A DNA stretch of 64,000 nt from Desulfobacteraceae bacterium (GTDB taxonomy: Bacteria > Desulfobacterota > Desulfobacteria > Desulfobacterales > UBA5852): NCBI GenBank assembly GCA_014237395.1, contig JABZFP010000027.1, positions 24,756 through 88,755 on the forward strand, in the 5' to 3' direction. Position numbers and translations under genes: made by a program. Numbering within the stretch: position 1 is the first letter of the stretch; every line of letters starts with the position of its first letter. The notes beneath the pieces are model-generated. The model saw nothing but the letters and a program-made list of their open reading frames with translations. It did not search any database and had not been told where the DNA came from. Shown here piece by piece: positions 1-8,208 of the stretch.

Positions 1-1425
1 CGTGTCGAGGGGGTCGGGCACTACCGGCAGACCGGTAAGGATGGCAATGGGGCCGTCACCCTGACGCTGGGGTCGATCGCCATGCAAAACAAGGACATGG
101 CGGCACGGGTTCGAACGGTCACGTTGACGGGTGAGGGCGCTTTGGGATCCGATATGCCGCCGCGGCTCTCAGGTCTGATTGCCGTGGCCGGCGGTGAGGC
201 CGAAGCCAAAGCGGCCTCTGTCAAAGTGTCGGGGTTGCGCGTCCGTCTTCCCCTGGTCTGGCCGCCGCAAAAAGGCCAGGAGGGCGATTTTGCACTGGCG
301 TCGGCCACATGGCAGGGCAAGGCGCTGGGGTCCGTCAGCGGCCGACTCCGGCAGACCCATGAAGGGGTTGCCATCCAGATCGACCACAACAGTGGGTTGA
401 TCCCCGGTTTAACGGTCAAGGCCGATGGTATGGCCGGTTTGATGGCGGGCACCAATGCGCCCTTTGCCCGGATCGATTGGACGGCCGACCGCCCTGCGCA
501 AGCCCCCCCCTTGCCGTTGTCGGACCTGATGCCGGAACCGCCGGAAATCCCCATCACCCTCAGCGGGGGACTGGTTGCCCAAGGGGAAATGACCTATGAC
601 GGCGCATTCAACGGGTCTCTGACGGCCGGCATTGAAAACGGCCGCCTCCAGGTGGATGAGGATGGCATGATCGTCGAAGGCATCCAGACGGCCCTGCACA
701 TCCCCGATCTGCGGCAGATCCGAAGTGCGCCGCGACAGACCCTCACCTTCGATGCCGTCTCCTTCGGGGCGATCCGGGCCGAGGACGGCCAACTGGCCTT
801 CCAGATCGAGCCCGGCAATGTCTTCTTTTTAGAAGGTGCCCGTTTTCGCTGGTGCGGAGGGACGGTCATCGCACCGGCCACCCGGTTTACCCCCGGGGTA
901 AGCCAATACGACCTTGCCGTCTACTGCGACCGCCTCAAACTGGATCACCTGCTCGAGCAGTTCGGCTTGGCACGGGTGGAAGGGGGCGGCGCCATCAGCG
1001 GCCTCATCCCGGTCGCGCTGGCAGATGGCCTCGTGACGTTCAACAATGCCTTTCTCTATTCTACACCTGGCGAACGGAGCGTAATACGGGTGCAGGGCTC
1101 GGAAGTGCTGACCGCCGGCATTCCACCCGGCACGCCCCAGTACAACCAGATGGAGCTTGCGCGCCATGCGCTGAAAGATTACGATTACGAGTGGGCCAAG
1201 ATAACGATGAACACGGTGGCGGACGACCTGCTGGTGCAGCTTCAGTTCGATGGCAAGCCGGCCGAACCGCTCCCGTTTGTCTACACGCCCGGGACCGGGG
1301 GGTTCGTCAAGACGGCGCCGGGTAAACCGGGATCGGTGTTTCAGGGCATTCGGCTGGATGTCAATGTCACGCTGCCGCTCAACCGTATGCTTCGCTATCG
1401 GGAACTTTTCAAGCGGTTTCAATAA
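1..1425 (+). CDS. ydbH: YdbH-family AsmA-like envelope protein, C-terminal part
   Basis: The reading frame is open from the first base, so this is the last 474 residues of a longer protein. YdbH proteins are large AsmA-like, beta-rich proteins that bridge the inner and outer membranes and are implicated in phospholipid transport. The visible part has alternating short hydrophobic strands typical of that fold, including a GAxFxWCGG stretch and a C-terminal region ending in repeated basic and aromatic residues. The call rests mainly on context: the next two genes are a YnbE-like lipoprotein and a YdbL-like (DUF1318) protein, the same order as the E. coli ydbH-ynbE-ydbL operon. The N-terminal membrane anchor lies outside the window. 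Confidence is good for the family, lower for function. Confidence 0.8.
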   Translation, partial: RVEGVGHYRQTGKDGNGAVTLTLGSIAMQNKDMAARVRTVTLTGEGALGSDMPPRLSGLIAVAGGEAEAKAASVKVSGLRVRLPLVWPPQKGQEGDFALASATWQGKALGSVSGRLRQTHEGVAIQIDHNSGLIPGLTVKADGMAGLMAGTNAPFARIDWTADRPAQAPPLPLSDLMPEPPEIPITLSGGLVAQGEMTYDGAFNGSLTAGIENGRLQVDEDGMIVEGIQTALHIPDLRQIRSAPRQTLTFDAVSFGAIRAEDGQLAFQIEPGNVFFLEGARFRWCGGTVIAPATRFTPGVSQYDLAVYCDRLKLDHLLEQFGLARVEGGGAISGLIPVALADGLVTFNNAFLYSTPGERSVIRVQGSEVLTAGIPPGTPQYNQMELARHALKDYDYEWAKITMNTVADDLLVQLQFDGKPAEPLPFVYTPGTGGFVKTAPGKPGSVFQGIRLDVNVTLPLNRMLRYRELFKRFQ

Positions 1426-1441
1426 CCGACGGAGGTGCAAG

Positions 1442-1657
1442 ATGCGCAACTGGCAACCCTTTTTAGCCGCGCTGGCGCTGCTGCTGGTCCTGTCGGCCTG
1501 CACCAGCCACAGGGTGGAGGTGGCGCCGGTGGAGGTCAAACCCATTCACATCACGATCGATGTGAATGTGAAGATCGACCGGGAACTGGACAACTATCTG
1601 GATGACATTTTCGAAGCCGGCGACGACATCCGGCAACAGCAGGGCATCAGCCAGTAG
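1442..1657 (+). CDS. ynbE: YnbE-like small outer-membrane lipoprotein
   Basis: A 71-residue protein with a lipoprotein signal peptide; the lipobox is LSAC and Cys20 would be the acylated residue. The mature part is short and contains a HITIDVNVKIDRELDNYLDDIF stretch (split here only by naming: an alternating strand followed by an acidic helix), the hallmark of YnbE-like proteins. In E. coli YnbE is the outer-membrane partner of YdbH. The start is the ATG preceded by GGAGGTGCAAG, which is 16 bases after the ydbH stop. A longer reading frame that begins inside ydbH is a shadow. It is co-directional with both neighbours and almost certainly in one operon with them. Confidence 0.85.
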   Translation: MRNWQPFLAALALLLVLSACTSHRVEVAPVEVKPIHITIDVNVKIDRELDNYLDDIFEAGDDIRQQQGISQ

Positions 1658-1687
1658 AACCGGCTGGGGACCCACGGAGGATTCGTC

Positions 1688-2065
1688 ATGAATCGAACAC
1701 TGCGCGCACTTTTGATGATGGGTGGATTCGTTCTTTCGCTTACCCTGTTTTTTCCCTCAGCGGCTTCGGCCGGCCAGCTCCAGGATCGGATGAAAGCCCG
1801 TCTGCCGGAAATCGTGACCCTCAAGTCCAACGGCGTGATCGGGGAAACCCATCAGGGCTATCTGGAATTCGTGGGGGCAAGCCGCGACGGGACCGATATC
1901 GTGGCCGCGGAAAATGCCGATCGCACCACGCTGTACACGGCCATTGCCAAAAAAACCGGCACGACCGTCGAGCAGGTCGGCGCCCGAGCGGCGCTCAAGT
2001 GGAAGGAAAACCTGGCCGCCGGGGAATATTTCAAAAACCCCGATGGCAATTGGATTCAGAAATAG
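1688..2065 (+). CDS. ydbL: YdbL-like periplasmic protein (DUF1318)
   Basis: A 125-residue protein with a cleavable signal peptide (hydrophobic residues about 7-27, cleavage near ASAG). The mature part begins with a helix LQDRMKARLPEIVTLKSNGVIGE, which I recognise as the DUF1318/YdbL signature: a Lys-Ser-x-Gly-x-Ile-Gly-Glu core followed by a GYL(E) motif. YdbL is the periplasmic member of the YdbH-YnbE-YdbL set and is thought to modulate YdbH-YnbE assembly. GGAGG lies 7 bases before the ATG. It is the last gene of the operon; nothing co-directional follows for almost 290 bases. Confidence 0.82.
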   Translation: MNRTLRALLMMGGFVLSLTLFFPSAASAGQLQDRMKARLPEIVTLKSNGVIGETHQGYLEFVGASRDGTDIVAAENADRTTLYTAIAKKTGTTVEQVGARAALKWKENLAAGEYFKNPDGNWIQK

Positions 2066-2354
2066 ATAACGGCGGGATCGGCCAAGGGGTCGATTCCCGT
2101 TTTAACGGTGGATTCGATGCCGATGCCCACACACGGTCTGAAACGCGGCGACAGCCTGACCGGGAAGGATGTGGGCATCCGGCAGGCAACGCCTGCCCGT
2201 GCATGCCAGCTTGCTCCGGATGTTTTCCGGATACGGAACTGTCTCAGGTGAACTTGTTCCCTGCCCCCTAAGCCTTCCTCTTCCAGTCAGAGGGAATCCA
2301 TCCCATCGATTGTCGTGACCCCCATCTAAACCATGTCTTTATGAGAGGCTTTTT
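2066..2354. other. intergenic region with stem-loop before mgtE
   Basis: No convincing gene. A stable stem-loop at 2174-2207 (outer GGCAT/ATGCC, inner perfect GGCAGGC-AAC-GCCTGCC) lies about 100 bases after ydbL and about 150 before mgtE. It lacks a U-run, so it is not a standard terminator. It could be a transcript end-protecting hairpin of the ydb operon or part of an mgtE leader. I do not recognise the Mg2+ M-box consensus. Confidence 0.4.
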
Positions 2355-3719
2355 ATGAGCACGCTGCAGCCCCCCTGGAAAATTCTCAGTGACCTGATCG
2401 CAGCCGGAAATGGCGATGCGGTGACGCAATTTATCGAAACCCTCAGTCCGCCGGAGACGGCCCGAACCATCTCCCGTTTGACCGAAGAAGAACAGCATGG
2501 CCTGTTCGGTCTGCTCAGCCCCGGGGATGCGGCCGATGTGATCGAGGATATCCCGGAAATCCAAGCCGCCGACATGGTGGAGGATATGCCATCGGAGCAG
2601 GCGGCGGCCATTATGGAAGAACTCTCCAGCGATCATCTGGCCGATGTGTTGGGGGAAATGGATGCGGATGCCAGCCGGGCCATTCTGGCGAAAATGGACC
2701 GGGAGGAAGCCGCCGAGGCCCGGATGCTGATGACGTATCCTACGGACTGCGCCGGCGGTATCATGATTTCCGAGTTCCTGGCCTACCGGACCGACGATAC
2801 GATCCAGGACGTGCTCGATGACCTGCAGGCCCATCGAAGTGAATATGCCGACTACCACGTGCAGTATTTCTATGTTGTCGACCGGGAAGAAAAACTGGCG
2901 GGTGTGCTGCGCATTCACGATTTGCTCTTTCCTGACCGGGAGACCCGGCTCACCCAGGTCATGCGGCCCTCGCCCCTGTGTGTATCGGACAAGGCGTCCC
3001 TCCGGGCGTTGCGGGAATTCTTTGATGAGCATCACCTCTTCGGCGTGCCGGTCGTGGACGACGGGCAGCGGTTGGTGGGGGTGGTGTTGCCGGATGATGT
3101 CGAAGAGGCGGTCAGCAAGCAGAAAACGAAATCATTCCTGCGGTTGAGCGGTATCATCGGCGGCGAGGAGTTTCGCACCATGCCGCTGCTCACCCGCTCC
3201 GGGCGCCGGCTGTCATGGCTGAGCATGAATATCGTGCTCAATATCATTGCCGCCAGCGTCATTGCCCTTTACCAGGACACCCTTGCCGCCGCCATCACCC
3301 TGGCGGTCTTTCTGCCCATGGTCAGCGACATGAGCGGTTGCTCCGGCAACCAGGCCGTGGCGGTTTCCATGCGGGAGCTCGCCCTGGGTCTCGTTCGCCC
3401 CGGCGAGCTGCTCTGGGTGCTGGCCAAGGAGGCCAAGGTCGGCATCATCAACGGACTGGTGCTCGGTTTGCTGCTGGGAGGGGTGGCCTATTTCTGGAAG
3501 GGAAGTCCCTGGCTCGGAGTTGTGGTCGGCGGCGCGCTGGCGGCTAACACCCTGGTTTCCGTCATGCTCGGGGGCCTGCTGCCCCTCCTGCTCAAGCGTT
3601 TGAAACTGGACCCGGCCCTCGTTTCCAGTCCGCTGCTGACGACGGTTACCGATATGTGCGGGTTCTTTTTCGTATTGAGCTTCGCTGCGTCGGTTCTGCC
3701 GAAACTGGGCGGGATCTAA
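2355..3719 (+). CDS. mgtE: MgtE-type magnesium transporter
   Basis: A 454-residue protein with the full MgtE architecture. Residues about 10-130 are the superhelical N domain, rich in LLSPGDAADVIEDIP-like repeats. Residues about 135-265 hold two CBS domains, where DYHVQYFYVVDREEKLAGVL is CBS1 and FGVPVVDDGQRLVGVV is CBS2. The C-terminal 170 residues form five membrane helices. The conserved selectivity region shows as PMVSDMSGCSGNQAVAVSMREL. The cytosolic N and CBS domains of the family close the channel when Mg2+ is high, so activity is probably set by internal Mg2+. The length matches the family. The start ATG follows GAGAGGCTTTTT. It is probably monocistronic. Confidence 0.95.
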   Translation: MSTLQPPWKILSDLIAAGNGDAVTQFIETLSPPETARTISRLTEEEQHGLFGLLSPGDAADVIEDIPEIQAADMVEDMPSEQAAAIMEELSSDHLADVLGEMDADASRAILAKMDREEAAEARMLMTYPTDCAGGIMISEFLAYRTDDTIQDVLDDLQAHRSEYADYHVQYFYVVDREEKLAGVLRIHDLLFPDRETRLTQVMRPSPLCVSDKASLRALREFFDEHHLFGVPVVDDGQRLVGVVLPDDVEEAVSKQKTKSFLRLSGIIGGEEFRTMPLLTRSGRRLSWLSMNIVLNIIAASVIALYQDTLAAAITLAVFLPMVSDMSGCSGNQAVAVSMRELALGLVRPGELLWVLAKEAKVGIINGLVLGLLLGGVAYFWKGSPWLGVVVGGALAANTLVSVMLGGLLPLLLKRLKLDPALVSSPLLTTVTDMCGFFFVLSFAASVLPKLGGI

Positions 3720-3744
3720 ACCATTTGACAGTTTCACCCGTGAA
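3719..3744 (+). promoter_or_regulatory. candidate ECF-sigma promoter-like repeat, copy 1
   Basis: This 26-base stretch matches 5617-5642 at 21 of 26 positions (AACCATTTGAC, then TCACC and TGAA shared). ECF-type promoters typically have AAC in the -35 and CGT in the -10. Here AACC and CGTG are separated by about 16 bases. It lies between mgtE and the acyl-CoA synthetase gene. Inference only. Confidence 0.35.
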
Positions 3745-3873
3745 GACTAAAAGTTTCGGGAATATGCCAAGTTCTCCCGGCATTCGATTCCCGATACAGG
3801 GATTTTGTCTCTTTTCAGGCAGGCCATGCGCCTGCGGTCTTTATGCCATTCAACCCAGCGGAGGATCAGCCCC

Positions 3874-5526
3874 ATGACGACCAGTGCCCGACCGATGACC
3901 GACGAGGAAAAAGCGCGTTTCAATCTTCTGAACAAGGAAAACCTCGAATTCCTGATGGACCGCTATAACGGGGTCAACCGGTGGGTGATTGCGGACATGG
4001 TGCGTCGTACGGCCTACCATTACCCCGACAAGACGGCCGTCATCTTCGGCAATATCTCCCTGACCTATGCCGAACTGGAAGCGGCCTGCAACCGCACCGC
4101 CAACGCCCTGGCCGGCCTGGGGGTGCAGAAATACGACCGCGTGGCCATTCTGGCCCATAACACCCTGCACCACGTGCTGACCTGGCTGGGCTGCTGCAAG
4201 ATCGGGGCGGTCTACCTGGCCATCAACTACCTGCTGCGCGGGCCGGACATCTCCTATTGCATCAACCACTCGGAGAGCAAGGTCTTCATCATCGAGGATG
4301 CCCTCTACGGGCTGGTGGAAGACGTCCTGGCCGAGATGCCCACGGTGGAAAAGCTGGTGTGGTCCGACCAGGGTGCCGGACAGCCGCCGGCGGACAAGCG
4401 CTTTCTGGCCTTCGATGCCTGGGTGGCAGAGGCCCCGGCTACCCAGCCGGAGGTGATCCTGCACATCGAGGATCCCTGCCAGATGACCTACACCAGCGGC
4501 ACCGAGTCCCTGCCCAAAGGCGTCATCATCAGCAACCAGGCCCTGCTGGCCCAGTACATGGGTGCGATCATCGACGGCGGCTACGACACCAACGACATCA
4601 ACGTCAATGCGCTGCCCATTTACCACTGTGCCCAGCGCGACGTCTTCCTCAATCCCACCTTTTATATCGGCGGCACCAACATCCTGATGGCGCCGGACAT
4701 CGGCGCGATCCTGAAAACCATCGACCGCCACCGGGCCAATATGTTTTTTGCCCCACCCACGGTCTGGATCGGCCTTCTGCGCCACCCGGATTTTGACAAG
4801 TATGATCTCTCCTGCCTCACCAAGTGCTACTACGGCGCCTCCATCATGCCGGTGGAAGTGCTGAAGGAGCTCATGGAACGCCTGCCCGGCTGCAAGGTCT
4901 ACAACTACTACGGCCAGACCGAGCTGGCGCCCTATCACACGATCCTGAAGGCCGAAGACGCAATGGCCAAACTGGGGTCCGCCGGCATGGCCGGCCTCAA
5001 CATGGAAACCCGCCTGGAGGATGCCGACTTCAAGCCGATCGACGCCGTGGGCACGCCCGGCGAGATCTGCGGCAAGGGCCCCCACGCCATGATCATGTAT
5101 TTCAAGGACCCCGAAAAAACCGAGGCCGCCATGCAGGGCGGCTGGTTCCATTCCGGCGATATCGGCGAGCTGGACGACGACCGCTACATCACCGTGGTGG
5201 ACCGTAAAAAGGACATGATCAAGACCGGCGGGGAAAACGTATCCACGCGCGAGGTGGAAGAAGCCGTCTACCTGGACAAACGCGTGGAAGAAGTGGCCGT
5301 CATCGGCACCCCGCACCCCAAGTGGGTCGAAGCCGTCACGGCCGTGGTGGTCCCGCGACAGGGCGAAACCATTACCGAAGAGGAGATCGTCGCCCTCTGC
5401 AAAAAAGAACTGGCCGGGTTTAAGGTGCCCAAGAACGTTGTGTTCGTGGAGGCCCTGCCAAAAACCCCCACGGGCAAAATTTTAAAACGCGATATGCGGC
5501 AGACCTACGCGGATTTGTTTAAATAG
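3874..5526 (+). CDS. AMP-forming acyl-CoA synthetase (FadD-like)
   Basis: A 550-residue adenylating enzyme that would activate a carboxylic acid with ATP and CoA through an acyl-AMP. All class motifs are visible: the P-loop as YTSGTESLPKGV (residues about 205-216; the second Thr and the Gly of the usual TSGTTG are replaced), YYGQTE, HSGDIGELDDD, the hinge DRKKDMIKTGGENV and the catalytic C-terminal Lys in PTGKILKRDMR. The substrate cannot be told from sequence, but a medium- or long-chain or aryl acid is likely. The start is the ATG after GCGGAGGATCAGCCCC; a longer in-frame extension to 3805 lacks a good ribosome site. A decayed copy of its 3' end is found at 8008-8208. The gene is flanked by two similar promoter-like repeats. 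Confidence 0.92.
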   Translation: MTTSARPMTDEEKARFNLLNKENLEFLMDRYNGVNRWVIADMVRRTAYHYPDKTAVIFGNISLTYAELEAACNRTANALAGLGVQKYDRVAILAHNTLHHVLTWLGCCKIGAVYLAINYLLRGPDISYCINHSESKVFIIEDALYGLVEDVLAEMPTVEKLVWSDQGAGQPPADKRFLAFDAWVAEAPATQPEVILHIEDPCQMTYTSGTESLPKGVIISNQALLAQYMGAIIDGGYDTNDINVNALPIYHCAQRDVFLNPTFYIGGTNILMAPDIGAILKTIDRHRANMFFAPPTVWIGLLRHPDFDKYDLSCLTKCYYGASIMPVEVLKELMERLPGCKVYNYYGQTELAPYHTILKAEDAMAKLGSAGMAGLNMETRLEDADFKPIDAVGTPGEICGKGPHAMIMYFKDPEKTEAAMQGGWFHSGDIGELDDDRYITVVDRKKDMIKTGGENVSTREVEEAVYLDKRVEEVAVIGTPHPKWVEAVTAVVVPRQGETITEEEIVALCKKELAGFKVPKNVVFVEALPKTPTGKILKRDMRQTYADLFK

Positions 5527-5616
5527 GGTGCGATGACGGGCGGGGGAAACAGACGCGTTTGCGGGCAAAGTTTGCCGAGAGGGAAATCCTTTGCCGCATG
5601 GATGGTCCCATTCTGT

Positions 5617-5642
5617 AACCATTTGACGATATCACCGTTGAA
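5617..5642 (+). promoter_or_regulatory. candidate autoregulatory ECF promoter
   Basis: GTAAC, a 16-base spacer and CGTT (5636-5639) resemble the generic ECF promoter (AAC in the -35, CGT in the -10) and lie just ahead of the ECF sigma gene, as expected for autoregulation. The predicted transcript would start only a few bases before the GTG start codon. A similar 26-mer is found at 3719-3744. Confidence 0.4.
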
Positions 5643-5650
5643 TTAGAGGC

Positions 5651-6163
5651 GTGGAACCTTTTCGACGTTTCTACCAGCAATACAGGGAAAGCTTTTTTGC
5701 ATACCTGGTCCGGTTTACAGGGGACTGCGACTTGGCCGGGGAAATCATGCAGGAAAGCTTTACCCGTTATTTGGAAAGCTACGGCCACCTGCCGCCGGAG
5801 CCTCGCCTGCTGTATGCCATCGGGCGCAATGCTGCTCTGGATGCATTTCGTCTTAAACGAAAGCGCTGCATGGCGCTTCTCAGGGAAGAAACTCCGGATC
5901 CTGAAAGTGATCAGGAGAAACGCCTGATGGTCAAGCAGACCTACCAGTGCATGCAGCGGGCCCTGTTGCAGCTGTCTTCCGGCGAACGGGATGTGCTTTC
6001 CCTGGTGGCGAGCGGTGATCTCAACTATCGCGAAATCGGCGAGATGATCGGCATCACCGAAGCCAATGTCAAAGTCCGGGTCCACCGGGCACGGGTGAAA
6101 CTCAAAAACCTCATGAAGAAGGAACAGCATGACGGAAGAACTCATCAGCCAGTATATCGATGA
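5651..6163 (+). CDS. ECF-family RNA polymerase sigma factor
   Basis: A 170-residue sigma-70 family protein with only regions 2 and 4, as in ECF factors. Region 2 (residues about 5-75) shows FFAYLVRFTGDCDLAGEIMQESFTRYLE and the region 2.4 helix AIGRNAALDAFRLKRKR. Region 4 (about 105-160) shows LSSGERDVLSLVASGDLNYREIGEMIGITEANVKVRVHRAR, the usual -35 recognition helix-turn-helix. The start is a GTG preceded by TAGAGGC; no upstream ATG fits. The 3' end overlaps the next gene by 35 bases, so sigma factor and presumed anti-sigma factor are translationally linked. It is the first gene of a four-gene operon and probably drives it. The ECF group and the signal are unknown. Confidence 0.9.
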   Translation: MEPFRRFYQQYRESFFAYLVRFTGDCDLAGEIMQESFTRYLESYGHLPPEPRLLYAIGRNAALDAFRLKRKRCMALLREETPDPESDQEKRLMVKQTYQCMQRALLQLSSGERDVLSLVASGDLNYREIGEMIGITEANVKVRVHRARVKLKNLMKKEQHDGRTHQPVYR

Positions 6164-6692
6164 CGCGCTCGACTTCGACGACAAGATCGTTTTCGTCGAA
6201 AGAATCCATGACAGCGAGCGATACAAGGACGACACCGTCGAACTGTTGACCCAGGAAAAAGCGCTGCGAGCCGCGGCCTGGGATTATGTGCCGGAGGTCG
6301 TTTTCCCGCAGAAGGCCAATAAGGCGCTATGGATGCGGCGGCCTTTGGCGGTTGCGGCAAGTGCTCTCGCCGCTGCGGCCCTGATGTTCTTTTTTTTCTG
6401 GCCGCCAGTCTCCATCGAACCGCCGGACCGAAAAGTCGCCCACAGGTTTGTGGTCTTCGAGCCCGATGTCGAGACGGTCGCCATCATCGGCACCTTCAAC
6501 AACTGGCAGGTGCTGCCTATGATAAAAACCGGAAGGGAGGGATATTGGGAGATATCCCTTGAATTGGCGCCGGGAGAACATCGTTACAGTTTTCTTCTGG
6601 ACGACAGCCGGCGGATGGCGGACCCGACAGTCCATATTCGCGAAAAGGATGATTTCGGCAGTGAAAATTCTGTGTTGGAAGTGAGGACATGA
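6129..6692 (+). CDS. membrane anti-sigma-like protein with glycogen-binding-like domain
   Basis: A 187-residue protein encoded directly after, and overlapping, the ECF sigma gene. The N-terminal 70 residues are acidic and helical (TEELISQYIDDALDFDDKI), in the position of a cytosolic anti-sigma domain, although no zinc-binding HxxxCxxC motif is present. One membrane helix follows (about 77-95). Residues about 105-187 form an E-set domain like CBM48/AMPK glycogen-binding domains, with the diagnostic IIGTFNNWQVLPM, GYWEISLELAPGEHRYSFLLDD and FGSENSVL motifs. A periplasmic carbohydrate-binding sensor coupled to a cytosolic anti-sigma region is the natural reading, but that coupling is inferred. 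The start overlaps the sigma gene and follows AAGAAGGAACAGC. Confidence 0.75.
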   Translation: MTEELISQYIDDALDFDDKIVFVERIHDSERYKDDTVELLTQEKALRAAAWDYVPEVVFPQKANKALWMRRPLAVAASALAAAALMFFFFWPPVSIEPPDRKVAHRFVVFEPDVETVAIIGTFNNWQVLPMIKTGREGYWEISLELAPGEHRYSFLLDDSRRMADPTVHIREKDDFGSENSVLEVRT

Positions 6693-7024
6693 ATACAAGG
6701 GCGCTGCCCCTTCTGACGCTGATAGCTTGCCTGCTGCTGGCAAGCGGGTGTGCGTCCCATTACATCCGCCAAGACGACGGGCGCACCGATTTTTACCTGC
6801 GTTGTTCGAAGGCGCGCGAGGTGGCATTGGCAACATCCCTGGATGGATTCACACCGCGTCCGGCGCACCGTGCCGGTGCGGGTACCTGGGTGGTGTCGAT
6901 TAAGGAAAACCGTGACTTCAGCTACTTCTACCTGGTGGACGGGAAGGTCTTGAGACCGGAATGCCGGATGATCGAGCCGGATGACTTTGGGGGGACCAAC
7001 TGTGTTTACTTCAATAATCCGTAA
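6689..7024 (+). CDS. small lipoprotein with E-set-like domain
   Basis: A 111-residue lipoprotein with signal peptide and lipobox LASGC (Cys21). The mature part follows the same plan as the periplasmic domain of the preceding protein: a strand EVALATSLDGFTPRP, then GAGTWVVSIKENRDFSYFYLVDGK, then EPDDFGGTNCVYF, which parallels EKDDFGSENSVLEV next door. It therefore looks like a lipid-anchored paralogue of the glycogen-binding-like domain. No catalytic residues are evident. Its ATG overlaps the stop of the previous gene by four bases (ATGA), so the two are co-translated. Function unknown; it may bind the same ligand or cap the sensor. Confidence 0.7.
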   Translation: MNTRALPLLTLIACLLLASGCASHYIRQDDGRTDFYLRCSKAREVALATSLDGFTPRPAHRAGAGTWVVSIKENRDFSYFYLVDGKVLRPECRMIEPDDFGGTNCVYFNNP

Positions 7025-7081
7025 CCTTTGGCCGGTGGATGCGTTTAAGAGGAAAAACGATTCAAAAAAGGAGCTTCTACC

Positions 7082-7945
7082 ATGAAAAACGCGTCCATTG
7101 GGTTTCTTTTACTGGCCTTCGTTGTGCTCGCCGTGCCTGTTGCGGCCGACGAGGTGGATGACGGTTTGCCCATGACGGTAAACGAACGGATTAGAACGCA
7201 AACCCGGGAGATGATTCAGGTCGGCGTTCCGGCAGACGATGCGGTTGAAATGACCCGTCGTATGGTTCAGCATCGGTTCCGAAACGAGCTCGCCCTTCAG
7301 GCACAGCAAGAGGTGATCGATGCCTGCCGCAAAGGATTGCCCTACGGGCCGATTCTAAACAAGCTGCAAGAGGGCCTTGCCAAACAAATTCCCCCGGAAG
7401 ATGTTGTGCCAGCCATGCGCGTCGTTCGTGAACGCTATGAATATACTTACCGGCATGCCAACCAGGTAACGAAGAATAGGGCCGCGATAGAGGCCCTGGG
7501 AGAAGCCCAGGCCCAAGGGCTCGCGGCCGGCTTGGAAATTCGGGACATGGAGCGGATCAACGCCCGCGTCATGGAACGGATCCGATTGAAGACCTGTGAC
7601 GATTGTCCAAGACTGGCCCTGGAAAGCGCGTTGACCACCCGTGACATGGCCCGTCTGGGTGTGGATTCCCCCACGACTGGCGATGTGGTGTCTATGGCGC
7701 TGGAGAAAGGCTACGATAGTCCCCGCATGGTTCGCATGCGACACCAGTTCCGCTCGCGCCTGAATCAAGAGGAGCCCCAGGGGATGGCCAATCGATACGC
7801 TCATGCCTTCCGCAACGGGCAGGACCCCGTGGAGGATGAAAGCGGCCTCGGTGGTTTTGCCGGCGGTCAACGGATCCAGGGAGGCGCTAGCGGTTCCGGC
7901 GGATCGGGTGGTTCCGGTGGCGGATCGGGCGGCCGAGGCAAATAG
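7082..7945 (+). CDS. secreted protein of unknown function with Gly/Ser tail
   Basis: A 287-residue protein with a clear signal peptide (hydrophobic residues 6-20, cleavage near VAADE). The mature part is helical and charged, with repeated RTQTREMIQVGVPADDAVEMTRRM-like units: helix pairs with a GVPxxD turn occur again as QIPPEDV and LGVDSPTTGD. It contains a CDDC pair. The last 25 residues are almost only Gly and Ser with a few Arg and Lys, a low-complexity tail that may be surface-exposed or a linker that lost its partner. The ATG follows AAAAAAGGAGCTTCTACC. It is the last gene of the ECF operon, 57 bases after the lipoprotein. I do not recognise the family. Confidence 0.7.
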   Translation: MKNASIGFLLLAFVVLAVPVAADEVDDGLPMTVNERIRTQTREMIQVGVPADDAVEMTRRMVQHRFRNELALQAQQEVIDACRKGLPYGPILNKLQEGLAKQIPPEDVVPAMRVVRERYEYTYRHANQVTKNRAAIEALGEAQAQGLAAGLEIRDMERINARVMERIRLKTCDDCPRLALESALTTRDMARLGVDSPTTGDVVSMALEKGYDSPRMVRMRHQFRSRLNQEEPQGMANRYAHAFRNGQDPVEDESGLGGFAGGQRIQGGASGSGGSGGSGGGSGGRGK

Positions 7946-8007
7946 GACGGGGCGCGGGGGCGCATCCGACGCCAAATACGCTTCCCCGCTTAAGGCATGA
8001 TTGGACG

Positions 8008-8208
8008 GTCCTCTACAAAAATGAGTTGGCCGGATTCAAGGTGCCCGGGAATGTTGTTTTCACGGAGGCCCTGCTGAAAACCATTACCGGCAAAATTTTA
8101 AAACGCGATATGCGGCAAACCTACGCGGATTTGTCCAAATACAAGGATGGGCCGCTGAAACCAAAAAAACGTCTCACGCAAAGCCGCCAGGCACGCCATA
8201 CGCAATGA
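8008..8208 (+). pseudogene. remnant of acyl-CoA synthetase 3' end
   Basis: From about 8008 the translated sequence matches the last 40 residues of the acyl-CoA synthetase at 3874-5526: NELAGFKVPGNVVF, then EALLKTITGKILKRDMRQTYADL. It retains the catalytic Lys region, but no upstream synthetase sequence remains. DNA identity to 5398-5523 is roughly 80 % by eye. The frame then continues about 20 residues further (SKYKDGPLKPKKRL) than the intact gene before a stop. It is a 3' remnant of a paralogous gene and not expected to be functional. Confidence 0.85.

Noticed and set aside
2066..2354. A Mg2+ riboswitch before mgtE
   Set aside because: There is a hairpin, but I cannot match the M-box consensus or find an expression platform.
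3850..5316. A 488-codon open frame antisense to the acyl-CoA synthetase gene
   Set aside because: The His/Gly/Val-rich translation is the typical shadow of a high-GC gene; the plus strand has all adenylating-enzyme motifs.
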